64,000 nucleotides of DNA from Microbacterium arborescens (GCA_003339645.1 QNUV01000041.1:806001-870000), one strand, 5' to 3'. Shown: positions 1 to 8,337, numbered from the stretch's first letter. Translations and numbers: made by a program. Notes: a model not told the origin generated them from the sequence alone.

Positions 1-1
1 A

Positions 2-307
2 GACGTCGTCGGGACGCAGCTGCCGCCCCTCGTCGTCCTGCTCTGGGTCGGCGCCGCCACCGGGACCGCCTACGCCCTGGGGGTCTCCGCGGTGCCGCGC
101 ACGGGATCGCGTCTGGCCTCGTTCATCGGCCTCTCGGAGGTGCTGTTCGCACTGGGCTTCGCGTGGCTGCTCCTGGCCGAGGCGCCCGCACCGGTCCAGT
201 TCGTCGGTGGGGCGCTCATCCTCGTCGGCGTGGTCCTCGTGCGGCTCGACGCCGACCGTGAGCCGGAGAAGGTCAGCCCGCGCGCCCCTCAGCGAGCAGC
301 GGCTTGA
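2..307 (+). CDS. EamA/DMT-family transporter, C-terminal part (5' end outside window)
   Basis: The reading frame is open from base 2, so the gene begins upstream; 101 residues are visible. The visible part holds three hydrophobic stretches and ends in a short charged tail. The run FIGLSEVLFALGFAWLLLAE followed by QFVGGALILVGVVL is the usual last helix pair of EamA-domain drug/metabolite exporters of the inner membrane. The substrate cannot be told. Its last 35 bases overlap the end of the convergent Lrp-type regulator gene. Regulators of this type often control a neighbouring exporter, but that link is inference. The family assignment rests on this C-terminal pattern only. Confidence 0.75.
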   Translation, partial: DVVGTQLPPLVVLLWVGAATGTAYALGVSAVPRTGSRLASFIGLSEVLFALGFAWLLLAEAPAPVQFVGGALILVGVVLVRLDADREPEKVSPRAPQRAAA

Positions 308-743
308 CCCGATGCGGGATCACGTCGTCCATGATGAGCGAGGTCTCCGTGCGGTCGACCCCGTCGATGGCGAGGATGCGCGCGTCGACGGCGAACAGAT
401 GCTGCGTGTCGCGCGCGACCACGCGGACCATCAGGTCGACCTGACCGCTCAGTCCCTGAGCCTGCAGCACCTCGGGAATGGTCGCGAGCTCCTGCGCGAT
501 ACGCGGGAGCTCGGGTTGGCGGAGCACGACGCTGATGAGCGCCTCGATCGGGAAGCCGAGAGCGCGCATCGAGATCGACCGCTCGTACGAGAGGAACACG
601 CCCGACTGCTCCAGCCGCGCCATGCGCGCCTGGACCGTGTTGCGTGACATCCGCAGGCGCTCGGCGAGGGCGACCACGGTCGCGCGGGGGTCGTCGGCAA
701 GGGCTTCGAGCAGCGCGAGATCGACGCGGTCGTGCATGGTCAT
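273..743 (-). CDS. Lrp/AsnC-family transcriptional regulator
   Basis: The product is 156 aa, the normal length for a full Lrp/AsnC protein. Residues about 5-60 form the winged helix-turn-helix (ALLEALADDPRATVVALAERL, then MSRNTVQARMARLE). Residues about 70-150 fit the RAM/AsnC ligand-binding domain. I chose ATG 743, eight bases after a TATCGT element; an alternative ATG lies at 737. The open frame extends upstream to 968, but that part is composition-biased and overlaps the phosphatase gene. It lies downstream of the phosphatase and sirtuin genes on the same strand and converges on the DMT exporter gene, a plausible target. The effector, probably an amino acid, is unknown. Confidence 0.9.
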   Translation of the reverse strand: MTMHDRVDLALLEALADDPRATVVALAERLRMSRNTVQARMARLEQSGVFLSYERSISMRALGFPIEALISVVLRQPELPRIAQELATIPEVLQAQGLSGQVDLMVRVVARDTQHLFAVDARILAIDGVDRTETSLIMDDVIPHRVKPLLAEGRAG

Positions 744-751
744 GATGCTGG

Positions 752-757
752 ACGATA
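752..757 (-). promoter_or_regulatory. -10 element (TATCGT) for the Lrp-type gene
   Basis: TATCGT ends 8 bases before ATG 743, and no ribosome binding site is present. This fits a leaderless transcript. No clear -35 is visible. Confidence 0.45.
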
Positions 758-810
758 CACCGCTCCGAGCCCGGCTCCGGAACAGGTCGGCAATCGGCGG
801 GCGCGGGCGC

Positions 811-1413
811 TTAGAGCGGCGCGAGCGCGGGGGAGTCGATGAGGCGCAGACGCTCGCGCTCCATGACGAACGTGTGCGCCGAGCCGTTGGCGAGCCGGAC
901 TCCCTGCAACGGGAACTCCTCCGCGGTGGCATGCCGGATGACCTCGCGGATGAGCGCGCCGTGGGCAACGACGATCAGCGGCACCGCGGTCGGCGCCGTG
1001 GCGGCACGCGCATCCCGGACGGCTCGCTCGAGCCCGCGCAGCGCCCGCGCGCGGACCACCGGCCACGGCTCCGCGTTCGGCACGTCGGCCACGGCCCATT
1101 CGCCCCAGCGTGCGTGGAACTCCTCGACCCCCACGCCCTCGGCATCTCCGTAGCCGCGCTCCCGCAGCTCCGGATAGGTGCGCGGCGCTGCGGCACCCAG
1201 CCCGTCAGCGATGATCCGCGCCGTCTCGGCCGCTCGCGACAGGTCGCTCGAGGCCACGACCGCATCGCCGGCGATCGACTCCCGTAGGGAGACCGCGACC
1301 GCGCGGGCCTGCTCACGGCCGGTGTCGTTGAGCGGGATGTCGGTGGAGCCCTGGATCCGGCGTTCGCGGTTCCAGTCGGTCTCGCCGTGGCGCACGAGGG
1401 TCAGGATGGTCAC
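811..1413 (-). CDS. Histidine phosphatase family protein
   Basis: The product is 200 aa, typical of cytoplasmic phosphoglycerate-mutase-like phosphatases. The N-terminal RHG motif at residues 8-10 carries the phosphorylated His9 and is followed by ETDWNRERRIQG. The second catalytic His is in VVAHGALIREV near residue 155. The acid loop RERGYGDAEG lies between them. The substrate cannot be read from sequence; the family includes phosphosugar and nucleotide phosphatases. GTG 1413 was chosen because a TAGGGT element lies 6 bases upstream and conserved sequence begins at once. The sirtuin gene ends 37 bases upstream on the same strand. Confidence 0.9.
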   Translation of the reverse strand: MTILTLVRHGETDWNRERRIQGSTDIPLNDTGREQARAVAVSLRESIAGDAVVASSDLSRAAETARIIADGLGAAAPRTYPELRERGYGDAEGVGVEEFHARWGEWAVADVPNAEPWPVVRARALRGLERAVRDARAATAPTAVPLIVVAHGALIREVIRHATAEEFPLQGVRLANGSAHTFVMERERLRLIDSPALAPL

Positions 1414-1419
1414 CCTTCG

Positions 1420-1425
1420 ACCCTA
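1420..1425 (-). promoter_or_regulatory. -10 element (TAGGGT), leaderless start of the histidine phosphatase
   Basis: TAGGGT, then 6 bases, then GTG 1413, with no Shine-Dalgarno sequence. Confidence 0.5.
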
Positions 1426-1450
1426 CGCGGGCCTGCGCCGGACCTCGACC

Positions 1451-2299
1451 TCAGTGCCGCGACGCGAGGGCGTCGGCGAAGAGGCGCAGGACACGGCTCG
1501 TGCCGTCATCGATCTTGACGGTCGCTTTGGGGTCCGACCTCGTAGCGCCGCGGTTGACGATCACCACCGGCAGCTTGCGTCGTCGGGCGCGCTCGACGAG
1601 CCGGACGCCGGAGTTGACCACCAACGACGACCCGGCGACGATGAGGGCCTCGCTCGTGCGCACGAGCTGCTCGGCCTCCGCGAACTTCTCTCGCGGTACG
1701 AACTCGCCGAAGAAGACGACATCCGGTTTCAGCATGCCTCCGCAGACCGTGCACGTGGGCACGATGAAGCCGTCGCTCGTCGCGGGCAGGACGTCGCCGT
1801 CGGGGCCCAGCTCGACGTTCTCGGGAACCGTGATCCACGGATTGTCCCGTTCCACGCGCTCGGCCAGATCGCGCCGGTCGAAGACCTGACCGCAGTGCAG
1901 GCAGAAGACGCGTCGCATCGTTCCGTGCAGTTCGACCACCCGGCTGCTTCCGGCCCGCAGATGCAGACCGTCGACGTTCTGCGTGATGACGCCCGTGACG
2001 ACGCCGGACCGCTCGAGATCCGCCAGCGCCGCATGCCCGTCGTTCGGTCGCGCCGCCGCGAAGGCCTGCCAGCCGAGGTGGCTGCCCACCCAGTACCGCC
2101 GACGCGCGTCAGCGCTCGCGAGGAACTGCTGTGCCGTCATGGGCGTCCGCACCGGCGCTCCGGCGCCGCGGTAGTCCGGGATGCCCGAGTCGGTCGACAC
2201 GCCGGCTCCGGTGAGAACCGCGATGCGACGTCCCGCGAGTACCTCGAGGGCGTTCTCGATCTCGTCGCCCGCGGGCGTCTCGAGGTCGGCGTTCGTCAC
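1451..2299 (-). CDS. Sir2-family NAD-dependent protein deacylase
   Basis: The product is 282 aa. It has all the sirtuin hallmarks: NAD-binding GAGVSTDSGIPDYR at residues 31-44, TQNVDGLH at 106-113, catalytic His125 in VELHGT, and a zinc site from Cys133/Cys136 (CLHC) and Cys183/Cys186 (CTVC). GSSLVVNSG near residue 230 is the second NAD contact. It removes acyl groups from lysines in the cytoplasm using NAD. The Ala-Gly-Ala loop after the first motif and the lack of an Ala-x-x-Tyr-x-x-Arg pocket motif mean desuccinylase activity cannot be assumed. GTG 2299 follows a TAGAGT element by 6 bases. It diverges from the rRNA methylase gene. Confidence 0.94.
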   Translation of the reverse strand: MTNADLETPAGDEIENALEVLAGRRIAVLTGAGVSTDSGIPDYRGAGAPVRTPMTAQQFLASADARRRYWVGSHLGWQAFAAARPNDGHAALADLERSGVVTGVITQNVDGLHLRAGSSRVVELHGTMRRVFCLHCGQVFDRRDLAERVERDNPWITVPENVELGPDGDVLPATSDGFIVPTCTVCGGMLKPDVVFFGEFVPREKFAEAEQLVRTSEALIVAGSSLVVNSGVRLVERARRRKLPVVIVNRGATRSDPKATVKIDDGTSRVLRLFADALASRH

Positions 2300-2305
2300 A
2301 GTTCC

Positions 2306-2311
2306 ACTCTA
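2306..2311 (-). promoter_or_regulatory. -10 element (TAGAGT), leaderless start of the sirtuin gene
   Basis: TAGAGT, then 6 bases, then GTG 2299. It lies in the 55-base divergent region shared with the rRNA methylase gene. Confidence 0.55.
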
Positions 2312-2354
2312 CGAGCGTCCGCGCATCGCCCGGGCGACATGCCAGGGTGGGAGG

Positions 2355-3146
2355 GTGCCCGTGATCCGCATCGACGACGCCTCCGACCCCCGCCTCTCGG
2401 ACTACCGCGACCTGACCGATGTCGCGCTGCGCCGGGTGCTCGAGCCCGCCGGCGGGCTGTACATCGCCGAGTCGGCGAAGGTCATCGCGCGGGCGCACGC
2501 GGCAGGGCACCGGGCGCGCTCGTTCCTCGTGCAGGAGAAATGGCTTCCCGACGTGGTCGACCTGGCAGGCGACGCACCGGTCTTCGTCGTGTCCGACGAG
2601 GTCGCCGAAGAGGTGACCGGTTACGCCGTCCACCGCGGCGCCCTCGCCGCCATGCACCGGCCCGTCGCCGCACCGGTCAGCGACATCGTCGCGGACGCCC
2701 GGCTCGTGCTGGTGCTCGAGGACATCGTCGATCACACGAATGTCGGCGCCGCCTTCCGGGCCGCCGCCGGCCTCGGGGCCGATGCGGTCCTCGTGAGCGA
2801 GCGTTGCGCCGATCCTCTTTACCGCCGCAGTGTCCGCGTCAGCATGGGGACGGTGTTCCAGGTGCCGTGGACGCGTCTGCCGGCCTGGCCGGAGGCGGCC
2901 CCGCTGCTCCGCGAGGCCGGCCTGCACCTCGCTGCCCTCGCTCTCGCGGAGGGCGCTGTGCCGCTCGACGAGTTCGCCGCGGCACGGCCCGATCGGGTGG
3001 CGCTGCTCATGGGCACCGAGGGCGACGGGCTGAGCAGGCGTGCGCTCGCTGTGGCGGACAGCGTCGTCACGATCCCGATGGCCGGGGGAGTGGACTCCCT
3101 CAACGTCGCGGCAGCCGCCGCGGTGTCGCTGTGGGCGCTGCGCTGA
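2355..3146 (+). CDS. TrmH/SpoU-family RNA 2'-O-methyltransferase
   Basis: The product is 263 aa. An N-terminal substrate-binding part (about residues 1-110) precedes a SpoU knot-fold domain. SpoU motifs are clear: LEDIVDHTNVGAAFRAA (motif 1, Asn and Arg), LLMGTEGDGLS (motif 2) and IPMAGGVDSLNVAAAAAV (motif 3, the SAM-binding knot). It uses SAM to methylate a ribose 2'-OH in rRNA or tRNA; the exact site is unknown. GTG 2355 is preceded by GGGAGG; a second in-frame GTG at 2361 is possible. Codons further upstream are unlike the family. The stop abuts the stop of the convergent SGNH hydrolase gene with no gap. Confidence 0.92.
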   Translation: MPVIRIDDASDPRLSDYRDLTDVALRRVLEPAGGLYIAESAKVIARAHAAGHRARSFLVQEKWLPDVVDLAGDAPVFVVSDEVAEEVTGYAVHRGALAAMHRPVAAPVSDIVADARLVLVLEDIVDHTNVGAAFRAAAGLGADAVLVSERCADPLYRRSVRVSMGTVFQVPWTRLPAWPEAAPLLREAGLHLAALALAEGAVPLDEFAAARPDRVALLMGTEGDGLSRRALAVADSVVTIPMAGGVDSLNVAAAAAVSLWALR

Positions 3147-3992
3147 TCAGTCGGCGTCGTCGGCGCGGCGCAGGACGGGCAGCGGTTCGGGTCGCTTCGC
3201 GGTGATGTGGTCGCCGGACGACTGATGCCGGAGCCGGCGCAGAACCCACGGCATCAGGTACTCGCGGGCCCAGACGAGGTCGTTCGCGCGGGCAGCCCGC
3301 CAGGTGAGAACCGGCGTCGTGTCGGGCTGCATCGGCTGCAGGTCGTTGGGCACGTTGAGAGCCCGCAGCACCATGCGCGCGACCTCGTGGTGACCGAGCG
3401 AGTTGTAGTGCAACCGGTCGTCGTCGAAGAAGCGCATGTCCTGCACCTCTTTCAGCGCCCACTGATCGGCGACGATCGCGTCGTACCGGTCGGCGATCGC
3501 CCGAATGTTCTCGTTGTAGATCGCCACCCGGCCGCGGATGCCGCGGAAGACCGGCGTGAAGTTCGTGTCGATGCCGGTGAAGAGCACGAGCGTCGCCCCT
3601 GTCGACGACAGCCGTACGACGGCATCCTCGAACTGCTGCGCGACGGCGTCGGGGTCGGACCCCGGCCGGATGACGTCGTTGCCGCCGGCCGAGAACGTGA
3701 TCAGGTCGGGCTTGAGCTCGAGCGCGGGCTCGATCTGGTCGGCCACGATCTGGCCGATGAGCTTTCCCCGGACCGCGAGATTCGCGTACGCGAAGTCGGG
3801 CACCTGAGAGCTCAGCACCTCGGCCACGCGGTCGGCCCAGCCACGGTGACCGCCGGGACTGCCGGGCTCGGGATCTCCGATTCCCTCGGTGAACGAATCG
3901 CCGATCGCCACCATGCGACGCCAGGGATGGGCGGTCTCGTTCGGCACGTAGGGCGTGCGACGCGCGTCCTCGGATGGCTCGTTGTTCCTCAT
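3147..3992 (-). CDS. SGNH/GDSL hydrolase family protein (paralogue 1)
   Basis: The product is 281 aa. Block I GDSFTEG carries the nucleophile Ser33; block III is FSAGGNDVIRPG; block V is DDDRLHYNSLGH with the Asp-x-x-His pair. No signal peptide is seen, so it is probably cytoplasmic. These enzymes hydrolyse esters, but the substrate is unknown. ATG 3992 was chosen for AGGAGG just upstream (spacing 4) and a TAGCGT -10 before it. The open frame extends to 4127 but runs into the divergent helicase promoter. It shares long matching stretches, for example YANLAVRGKL, with the gene at 33294-34064. Confidence 0.9.
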   Translation of the reverse strand: MRNNEPSEDARRTPYVPNETAHPWRRMVAIGDSFTEGIGDPEPGSPGGHRGWADRVAEVLSSQVPDFAYANLAVRGKLIGQIVADQIEPALELKPDLITFSAGGNDVIRPGSDPDAVAQQFEDAVVRLSSTGATLVLFTGIDTNFTPVFRGIRGRVAIYNENIRAIADRYDAIVADQWALKEVQDMRFFDDDRLHYNSLGHHEVARMVLRALNVPNDLQPMQPDTTPVLTWRAARANDLVWAREYLMPWVLRRLRHQSSGDHITAKRPEPLPVLRRADDAD

Positions 3993-4018
3993 GGCCCCTC
4001 CTGAAGCTCGTGCCTGCC

Positions 4019-4024
4019 ACGCTA
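4019..4024 (-). promoter_or_regulatory. -10 element (TAGCGT) for SGNH hydrolase 1
   Basis: TAGCGT lies 26 bases before ATG 3992 and implies a short leader carrying AGGAGG. This is a conventional SD-led start. Confidence 0.45.
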
Positions 4025-4058
4025 TCTCCTGCCGGGCGATCGTGTGGGTGGGGTCGTT

Positions 4059-4064
4059 TAAGGT
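4059..4064 (+). promoter_or_regulatory. -10 element (TAAGGT) for the SF2 helicase
   Basis: TAAGGT ends 8 bases before GTG 4073, with no Shine-Dalgarno sequence. It is divergent from the SGNH promoter 35 bases away. Confidence 0.45.
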
Positions 4065-4072
4065 GGTCCATC

Positions 4073-5914
4073 GTGACAGAGGACCCCCAGGAGCATTTCG
4101 GAAGCTTCGCCGCCGAGCACCTGTCACCCTCGTTCCCGCAGCGTGCGCCGTGGGGTACCGCTCAGCGCCTGCGTGCCTGGCAGGCCGAGGCGCTGGACCA
4201 GTACTTCGGCGCCGACGGTCCGGAGGGTGTCGGGCGCGGACCGCGCGACTTCCTCGCCGCCGCGACCCCCGGCGCCGGTAAGACGACGTTCGCCCTCCGC
4301 CTCGCGTCGGAGCTGCTGCGCCGCGACGTCGTCGATCGCATCGTCGTGGTCGCCCCCACCGAGCACCTCAAGACGCAGTGGGCCGATGCCGCCGGCCGAG
4401 TCGGCATCCGTCTCGATCCGCGGTTCAGTAACCGCCACGGGATGCCCTCGCGCCAGTACCACGGCGTCGCGGTGACCTATGCGCAGGTCGCGGTCAAAGC
4501 ATCCGTCCACCAGCGGCTGACGATGGATGCCCGCACCCTGGTCATCCTCGACGAGGTCCACCACGGCGGCGACGCGCTGAGCTGGGGCGACGCGCTGCGC
4601 GAGGCGTACGGCCGGGCGACGCGCCGACTGCTGCTCTCGGGAACGCCGTTCCGCAGCGACACCGCTCCCATCCCGTTCGTGGAGTACCACCCGAACGAGA
4701 AGGGCATCCGTCTGTCGAAGACGGACTTCAACTACGGGTACGGGCGCGCCCTCGCCGACGGCGTCGTGCGCCCCGTGCTCTTTCTCGTCTACGCCGGCCA
4801 CATGAAGTGGCGGACCAAGACAGGAGACGAGTTCGAGGCGCACCTGGGCCAGGACAACACGAAGGACATCACGTCGCAGGCCTGGCGGACCGCGCTGAAC
4901 CCCGAGGGCGACTGGATCCCCGCGGTCCTCAGGTCGGCCGACCGCCGCCTGACCGAGGTGCGCCAGGACGTGCCCGACGCCGGCGGCCTCGTCATCGCGA
5001 CCGACCAGACGGCCGCACGGGCGTACGCGGAGATCCTCCACCAGATCACCGGCGAGGCCCCGACCGTCGTGCTCTCCGACGACAAGGCGGCGTCGGGCAA
5101 CATCGAGATCTTCGCCCAGTCGACCACCCGGTGGATGGTCGCGGTGCGCATGGTGTCCGAAGGCGTCGACGTCCCCCGGCTCGCGGTGGGCGTCTACGCC
5201 ACGTCGTCCTCGACGCCGTTGTTCTTCGCACAGGCGATCGGGCGCTTCGTGCGAGCGCGTCGCCGCGGTGAGACCGCGAGCGTGTTCCTGCCGAACGTGC
5301 CCGTCCTGCTCAACCTCGCCGCCGAGATGGAGCGTCAGCGCGACCACGCGCTCGATCGCGAAGCCGGCGACGACGACGGTCTCGAAGACACGCTGCTCGC
5401 GGAAGCCGAGAGCGAAGACAAAGCATCGGACGAGCTCACGCAGGAGTTCAGCTACCAGGCGCTCGGCTCGGTCGCACACTTCGACCGCGTGCTCTTCGAC
5501 GGCGCTGAGTTCGGCCAGCTCGCGGTGCCGGGCACACCCGAGGAGGAGGAGTTCCTGGGCATTCCGGGGCTCCTCGAGCCCGAGCACGTGCACGAGCTCC
5601 TCATGCAGCGCCAGTCGCGGCAGACCAAGCACCGGCACAGCCGCGAGGCACGCGAGAAGTCGGCCGGCGGCGCGCCCGGCGAGGACGCAGCAGCCGCAGA
5701 GACGACGCTGCCCGAGCCGCTTCACCGCTCACTGAAGGAACAGCGGCAGCTGCTCAACAGCCTCGTGGGTCTCTACGCCCGCCAGAGCGGTGAACCGCAC
5801 GGGCAGATCCACGCGGAGCTGCGCCGTGTGTGCGGCGGGCCGGCCGTGTCACATGCGACGGTGGCGCAGCTTCAGGCGCGCATCGCCGTCCTGCGCTCCC
5901 GGGTGAGATCGTGA
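4073..5914 (+). CDS. DEAD/DEAH-box SF2 helicase (type III restriction/UvrB-like ATPase core)
   Basis: The product is 613 aa. Motif I is ATPGAGKTTFAL with Lys70. Motif II is DEVHH at 160-164. Motif III is LLLSGTPFR and motif VI is QAIGRFVRARR. An acidic stretch (about residues 420-450) and a charged C-terminal tail follow the second RecA lobe. It should be an ATP-driven nucleic-acid translocase or helicase in the cytoplasm. No nuclease or methylase gene lies beside it, so it is not part of a visible restriction system. The role is unknown, though such stand-alone proteins are common in actinobacteria. GTG 4073 is chosen because family-like sequence begins there; 33 upstream in-frame codons are low-complexity. 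Confidence 0.88.
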   Translation: MTEDPQEHFGSFAAEHLSPSFPQRAPWGTAQRLRAWQAEALDQYFGADGPEGVGRGPRDFLAAATPGAGKTTFALRLASELLRRDVVDRIVVVAPTEHLKTQWADAAGRVGIRLDPRFSNRHGMPSRQYHGVAVTYAQVAVKASVHQRLTMDARTLVILDEVHHGGDALSWGDALREAYGRATRRLLLSGTPFRSDTAPIPFVEYHPNEKGIRLSKTDFNYGYGRALADGVVRPVLFLVYAGHMKWRTKTGDEFEAHLGQDNTKDITSQAWRTALNPEGDWIPAVLRSADRRLTEVRQDVPDAGGLVIATDQTAARAYAEILHQITGEAPTVVLSDDKAASGNIEIFAQSTTRWMVAVRMVSEGVDVPRLAVGVYATSSSTPLFFAQAIGRFVRARRRGETASVFLPNVPVLLNLAAEMERQRDHALDREAGDDDGLEDTLLAEAESEDKASDELTQEFSYQALGSVAHFDRVLFDGAEFGQLAVPGTPEEEEFLGIPGLLEPEHVHELLMQRQSRQTKHRHSREAREKSAGGAPGEDAAAAETTLPEPLHRSLKEQRQLLNSLVGLYARQSGEPHGQIHAELRRVCGGPAVSHATVAQLQARIAVLRSRVRS

Positions 5915-5976
5915 GTTCGTCACCGCGCCACGCCCGGCGTGCCGACGATTCTTCGCCGCGCCGGTGACGTGTTAGT

Positions 5977-5999
5977 GTTGTTCCTCGGTTGGGAACAAC
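5977..5999 (+). other. Small hairpin in the leader of tRNA-Leu(GAG)
   Basis: GTTGTTCC and GGAACAAC pair over 8 bp with a 7-base loop, ending 11 bases before the tRNA. The stretch is unusually AT-rich for this genome. It could be a weak terminator for the helicase gene or structure in the tRNA precursor. No T-run follows. Confidence 0.3.
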
Positions 6000-6010
6000 T
6001 GAAAAACACT

Positions 6011-6095
6011 GCGCGGGTGGCGGAATAGGTAGACGCGCTAGCTTGAGGTGCTAGTGCCCGTATAGGGCGTGGGGGTTCAAGTCCCCCCTCGCGCA
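6011..6095 (+). tRNA. tRNA-Leu (anticodon GAG)
   Basis: Class II tRNA of 85 bases. Acceptor GCGCGGG pairs with CTCGCGC at 6088-6094 (one G-U). Anticodon stem CTAGC/GCTAG encloses loop TTGAGGT with anticodon GAG at 6045-6047, reading CUC/CUU. A long variable arm follows, then T-arm GGGGG-TTCAAGT-CCCCC. Discriminator is A6095; CCA is not encoded. Confidence 0.97.
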
Positions 6096-6103
6096 CAGTG
6101 AGA

Positions 6104-6129
6104 GAAGGGCTCCGGAAACGGAGCCCTTC
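6104..6129 (+). terminator. Terminator after tRNA-Leu(GAG)
   Basis: An 11-bp perfect stem, GAAGGGCTCCG with CGGAGCCCTTC, is closed by a GAAA tetraloop and begins 9 bases after the tRNA. Only a short T-poor tail (GTCATTT) follows, as is usual in high-GC actinobacteria. Confidence 0.8.
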
Positions 6130-6154
6130 GTCATTTCCGGCGACGGTTCGCGAC

Positions 6155-6160
6155 TAGCGT
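6155..6160 (+). promoter_or_regulatory. -10 element (TAGCGT), leaderless start of the M20 peptidase
   Basis: TAGCGT, then 7 bases, then ATG 6168. This spacing favours ATG 6168 over the in-frame GTG at 6159. Confidence 0.55.
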
Positions 6161-6167
6161 GGAGAGC

Positions 6168-7466
6168 ATGTCCGAGTACGACGATCTGCCCGAGGTCGCC
6201 CGCGTCGCGCGGGACCTCATCCGCTTCGACACGACCAACTTCGGCGAAGGGCGCTCGCGCGGCGAACGCGAAGCGGCCGAGTACGTGGGGGCGTATCTCG
6301 AGGCCCTCGGACTTCGACCCGAGTATTACGAGCCGATCCCGCGGCGCACGAACGTCTCTGTGCGCATCCCGGGTCGCGACAGCTCGAAGCCCGCTCTCGT
6401 CCTGCACGGTCACCTCGACGTCGTGCCGGCGATGGCGGAGGACTGGAGCGTCGACCCGTTCGAGGGCGTCGTCCGCGACGGGATGCTGTGGGGTCGCGGC
6501 GCCGTGGACATGAAGGACATGGACGCGATGATCCTCACGTCCGTGGCCGAGCTCCTGCGCGCGGGGGAGCAGCCCGAGCGCGATCTGATCGTGACGTTCT
6601 TCGCCGACGAGGAGAACGGCGGCGTCGAGGGCTCGCAGCTCGTGGTGCGCGACCGGCCCGAGTGGTTCGCCGGAGCGACCGAGGCGATCAGCGAGGTCGG
6701 CGGCTACTCGATCGGCGTCGACGGGCACCGCGCCTACCTGCTGCAGGTCGGTGAGAAGGCTCTGGTGTGGCTTCGGCTCCACGCCACCGGACGGGCCGGG
6801 CACGGCAGCCGGCTGCACCCGGACAACGCCATCACTCGCCTGTCCGAGGCCGTGGCGAAGCTCGGGCGCGCGCGCTGGCCGATCGAGCTCACGAACACGA
6901 CCCGGCGACTCGTCGACGACCTTGCGGCGCTCAGCGGCCGAGACGCGTCGGATCCGGATGCCGTCGCCGACGCGACCGGGCCGACGTCGGCGTTCCTCGC
7001 GTCGACCTTCCGCACCACGACGAACCCGACGGGCCTGACCGCCGGCTACAAGCACAACGTCATCCCCGATGCCGCGTCGGCCGCTATCGACGTCCGCACG
7101 CTTCCCGGACAGGAGGACGCCGTGCTGGCCGAGATCCAGCGGATCGTCGGCGACGACATCCGAATCGACATCGTGCACCGCGACATCGGCCTCGAGGTCC
7201 CCTTTGCGGGCTCGCTCGTCGACGCGATGGTCGGTGCGCTCGGCCGTCACGATCCCGGCGTGCCGGTGCTGCCGTACCTGATGGGCGGCGGCACCGACAA
7301 CAAAGCGCTCTCGGAACTCGGCATCGCGGGATTCGGCTTCGCGCCGCTGCGCCTCCCGGCAGAGATGGACTTCACGGGTATGTTCCACGGTGTCGACGAA
7401 CGCGTCCCGATCGACGCGCTCATCTTCGGTCAGCGCGTGCTCACCGATCTGATCCGCACGTACTGA
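6168..7466 (+). CDS. M20/M25/M40-family metallopeptidase (ArgE/DapE-like)
   Basis: The product is 432 aa, normal for this family. Metal ligands are visible: His82 in HGHLDVVP, bridging Asp114 in GRGAVDMKD, catalytic Glu148 and ligand Glu149 in FADEENGG, and a C-terminal His in FHGVDERVP. The lid/dimerisation domain spans roughly residues 200-320 (GRAGHGSRLHPDNAI). It is a cytoplasmic zinc hydrolase of small peptides or N-acyl amino acids. Relatives are often called dipeptidases or succinyl-diaminopimelate desuccinylases, but nothing here proves either. uppP follows after 10 bases, so the two are probably co-transcribed. Confidence 0.92.
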   Translation: MSEYDDLPEVARVARDLIRFDTTNFGEGRSRGEREAAEYVGAYLEALGLRPEYYEPIPRRTNVSVRIPGRDSSKPALVLHGHLDVVPAMAEDWSVDPFEGVVRDGMLWGRGAVDMKDMDAMILTSVAELLRAGEQPERDLIVTFFADEENGGVEGSQLVVRDRPEWFAGATEAISEVGGYSIGVDGHRAYLLQVGEKALVWLRLHATGRAGHGSRLHPDNAITRLSEAVAKLGRARWPIELTNTTRRLVDDLAALSGRDASDPDAVADATGPTSAFLASTFRTTTNPTGLTAGYKHNVIPDAASAAIDVRTLPGQEDAVLAEIQRIVGDDIRIDIVHRDIGLEVPFAGSLVDAMVGALGRHDPGVPVLPYLMGGGTDNKALSELGIAGFGFAPLRLPAEMDFTGMFHGVDERVPIDALIFGQRVLTDLIRTY

Positions 7467-7476
7467 AAGGCCGCTT

Positions 7477-8310
7477 ATGCAGCTCCTCGAAGCCATCATC
7501 CTGGGCATCGTCCAGGGCCTGACCGAGTTCCTGCCGATCTCCTCGAGCGCGCACCTGCGCATCGTGGGGGAGTTCCTGCCGTCGGCGCAGGACCCGGGAG
7601 CGACCTTCACCGCGATCACTCAGATCGGCACCGAGCTGGCCGTGCTGGTCTATTTCTGGAAGAAGATCACCCGCATCATCGGTCGCTGGTTCCGCTCGTT
7701 CAGCGGTTCGGTTCCGCGTGACGACGCCGACGTCCGGCTCGGGTGGATCGTCATCATCGGCACGCTTCCGATCGGCGTGCTCGGATTCCTCTTCCAGGAC
7801 GTCATCCGCGACACCTTCCGCAACCTCTGGCTCGTGGCGATCGTGCTCATCGTCTTCGGCCTCATCCTCGGAGCGGCCGACGCCCTCGGGCGACGCGTCC
7901 GGACCGAGAAGGACCTGACGTACGGTCACGGCCTGGCGCTCGGGTTCGCCCAGGCACTCGCGCTCATCCCGGGCGTCTCGCGCTCGGGCGCCACCACGAC
8001 GATGGGGCTCGCACTGGGATACACCCGGCCGGCGGCCGCCGAAGTGGCCTTCCTGCTCGCGGTTCCCGCCGTCTTCGGCAGTGGACTCTACGAGCTGCTG
8101 CAGGCGATCCGCGAGCCGGGGGCTTCGGTGTTCTCGCTCGTCGACACCGCCGTGGCCACCGTCGTCGCGTTCGGAGTCGGGCTCGCCGTGATCGCCTTCC
8201 TCATGCAGTACCTCAAGCGCGGCAGCTTCCTGCCCTTCGTGCTGTACCGGGTGGGCCTGGGAGCGCTGCTCATCATCCTGCTCTCGCTCGGCGTCCTGCA
8301 GGCATACTGA
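7477..8310 (+). CDS. uppP: Undecaprenyl-diphosphatase UppP (BacA family)
   Basis: The product is 277 aa, a multi-pass membrane protein. The first signature GLTEFLPISSSAHL spans residues 14-27 and includes Glu17. The second, PGVSRSGATTTMG, begins at residue 165 and includes Arg169. It removes a phosphate from undecaprenyl diphosphate at the outer face of the membrane, recycling the lipid carrier for peptidoglycan and other wall polymers. In other bacteria it raises bacitracin tolerance. A GAAAGG site stands before ATG 7477, just after the M20 peptidase stop. It converges on the PAC2 gene. Confidence 0.97.
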   Translation: MQLLEAIILGIVQGLTEFLPISSSAHLRIVGEFLPSAQDPGATFTAITQIGTELAVLVYFWKKITRIIGRWFRSFSGSVPRDDADVRLGWIVIIGTLPIGVLGFLFQDVIRDTFRNLWLVAIVLIVFGLILGAADALGRRVRTEKDLTYGHGLALGFAQALALIPGVSRSGATTTMGLALGYTRPAAAEVAFLLAVPAVFGSGLYELLQAIREPGASVFSLVDTAVATVVAFGVGLAVIAFLMQYLKRGSFLPFVLYRVGLGALLIILLSLGVLQAY

Positions 8311-8337
8311 CCTGGCCGGAGGGTCGCGGCGTGCGTC

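Noticed and set aside
4073-5914. Type III restriction or other defence operon around the SF2 helicase
   Set aside because: No methylase, nuclease or second subunit is adjacent; neighbours are an SGNH hydrolase and a tRNA, so only a stand-alone helicase is supported.
6011-6129. Integration site scar at tRNA-Leu(GAG)
   Set aside because: The tRNA is complete, a terminator follows directly, no integrase or repeated tRNA 3' end is seen, and flanking genes are ordinary.
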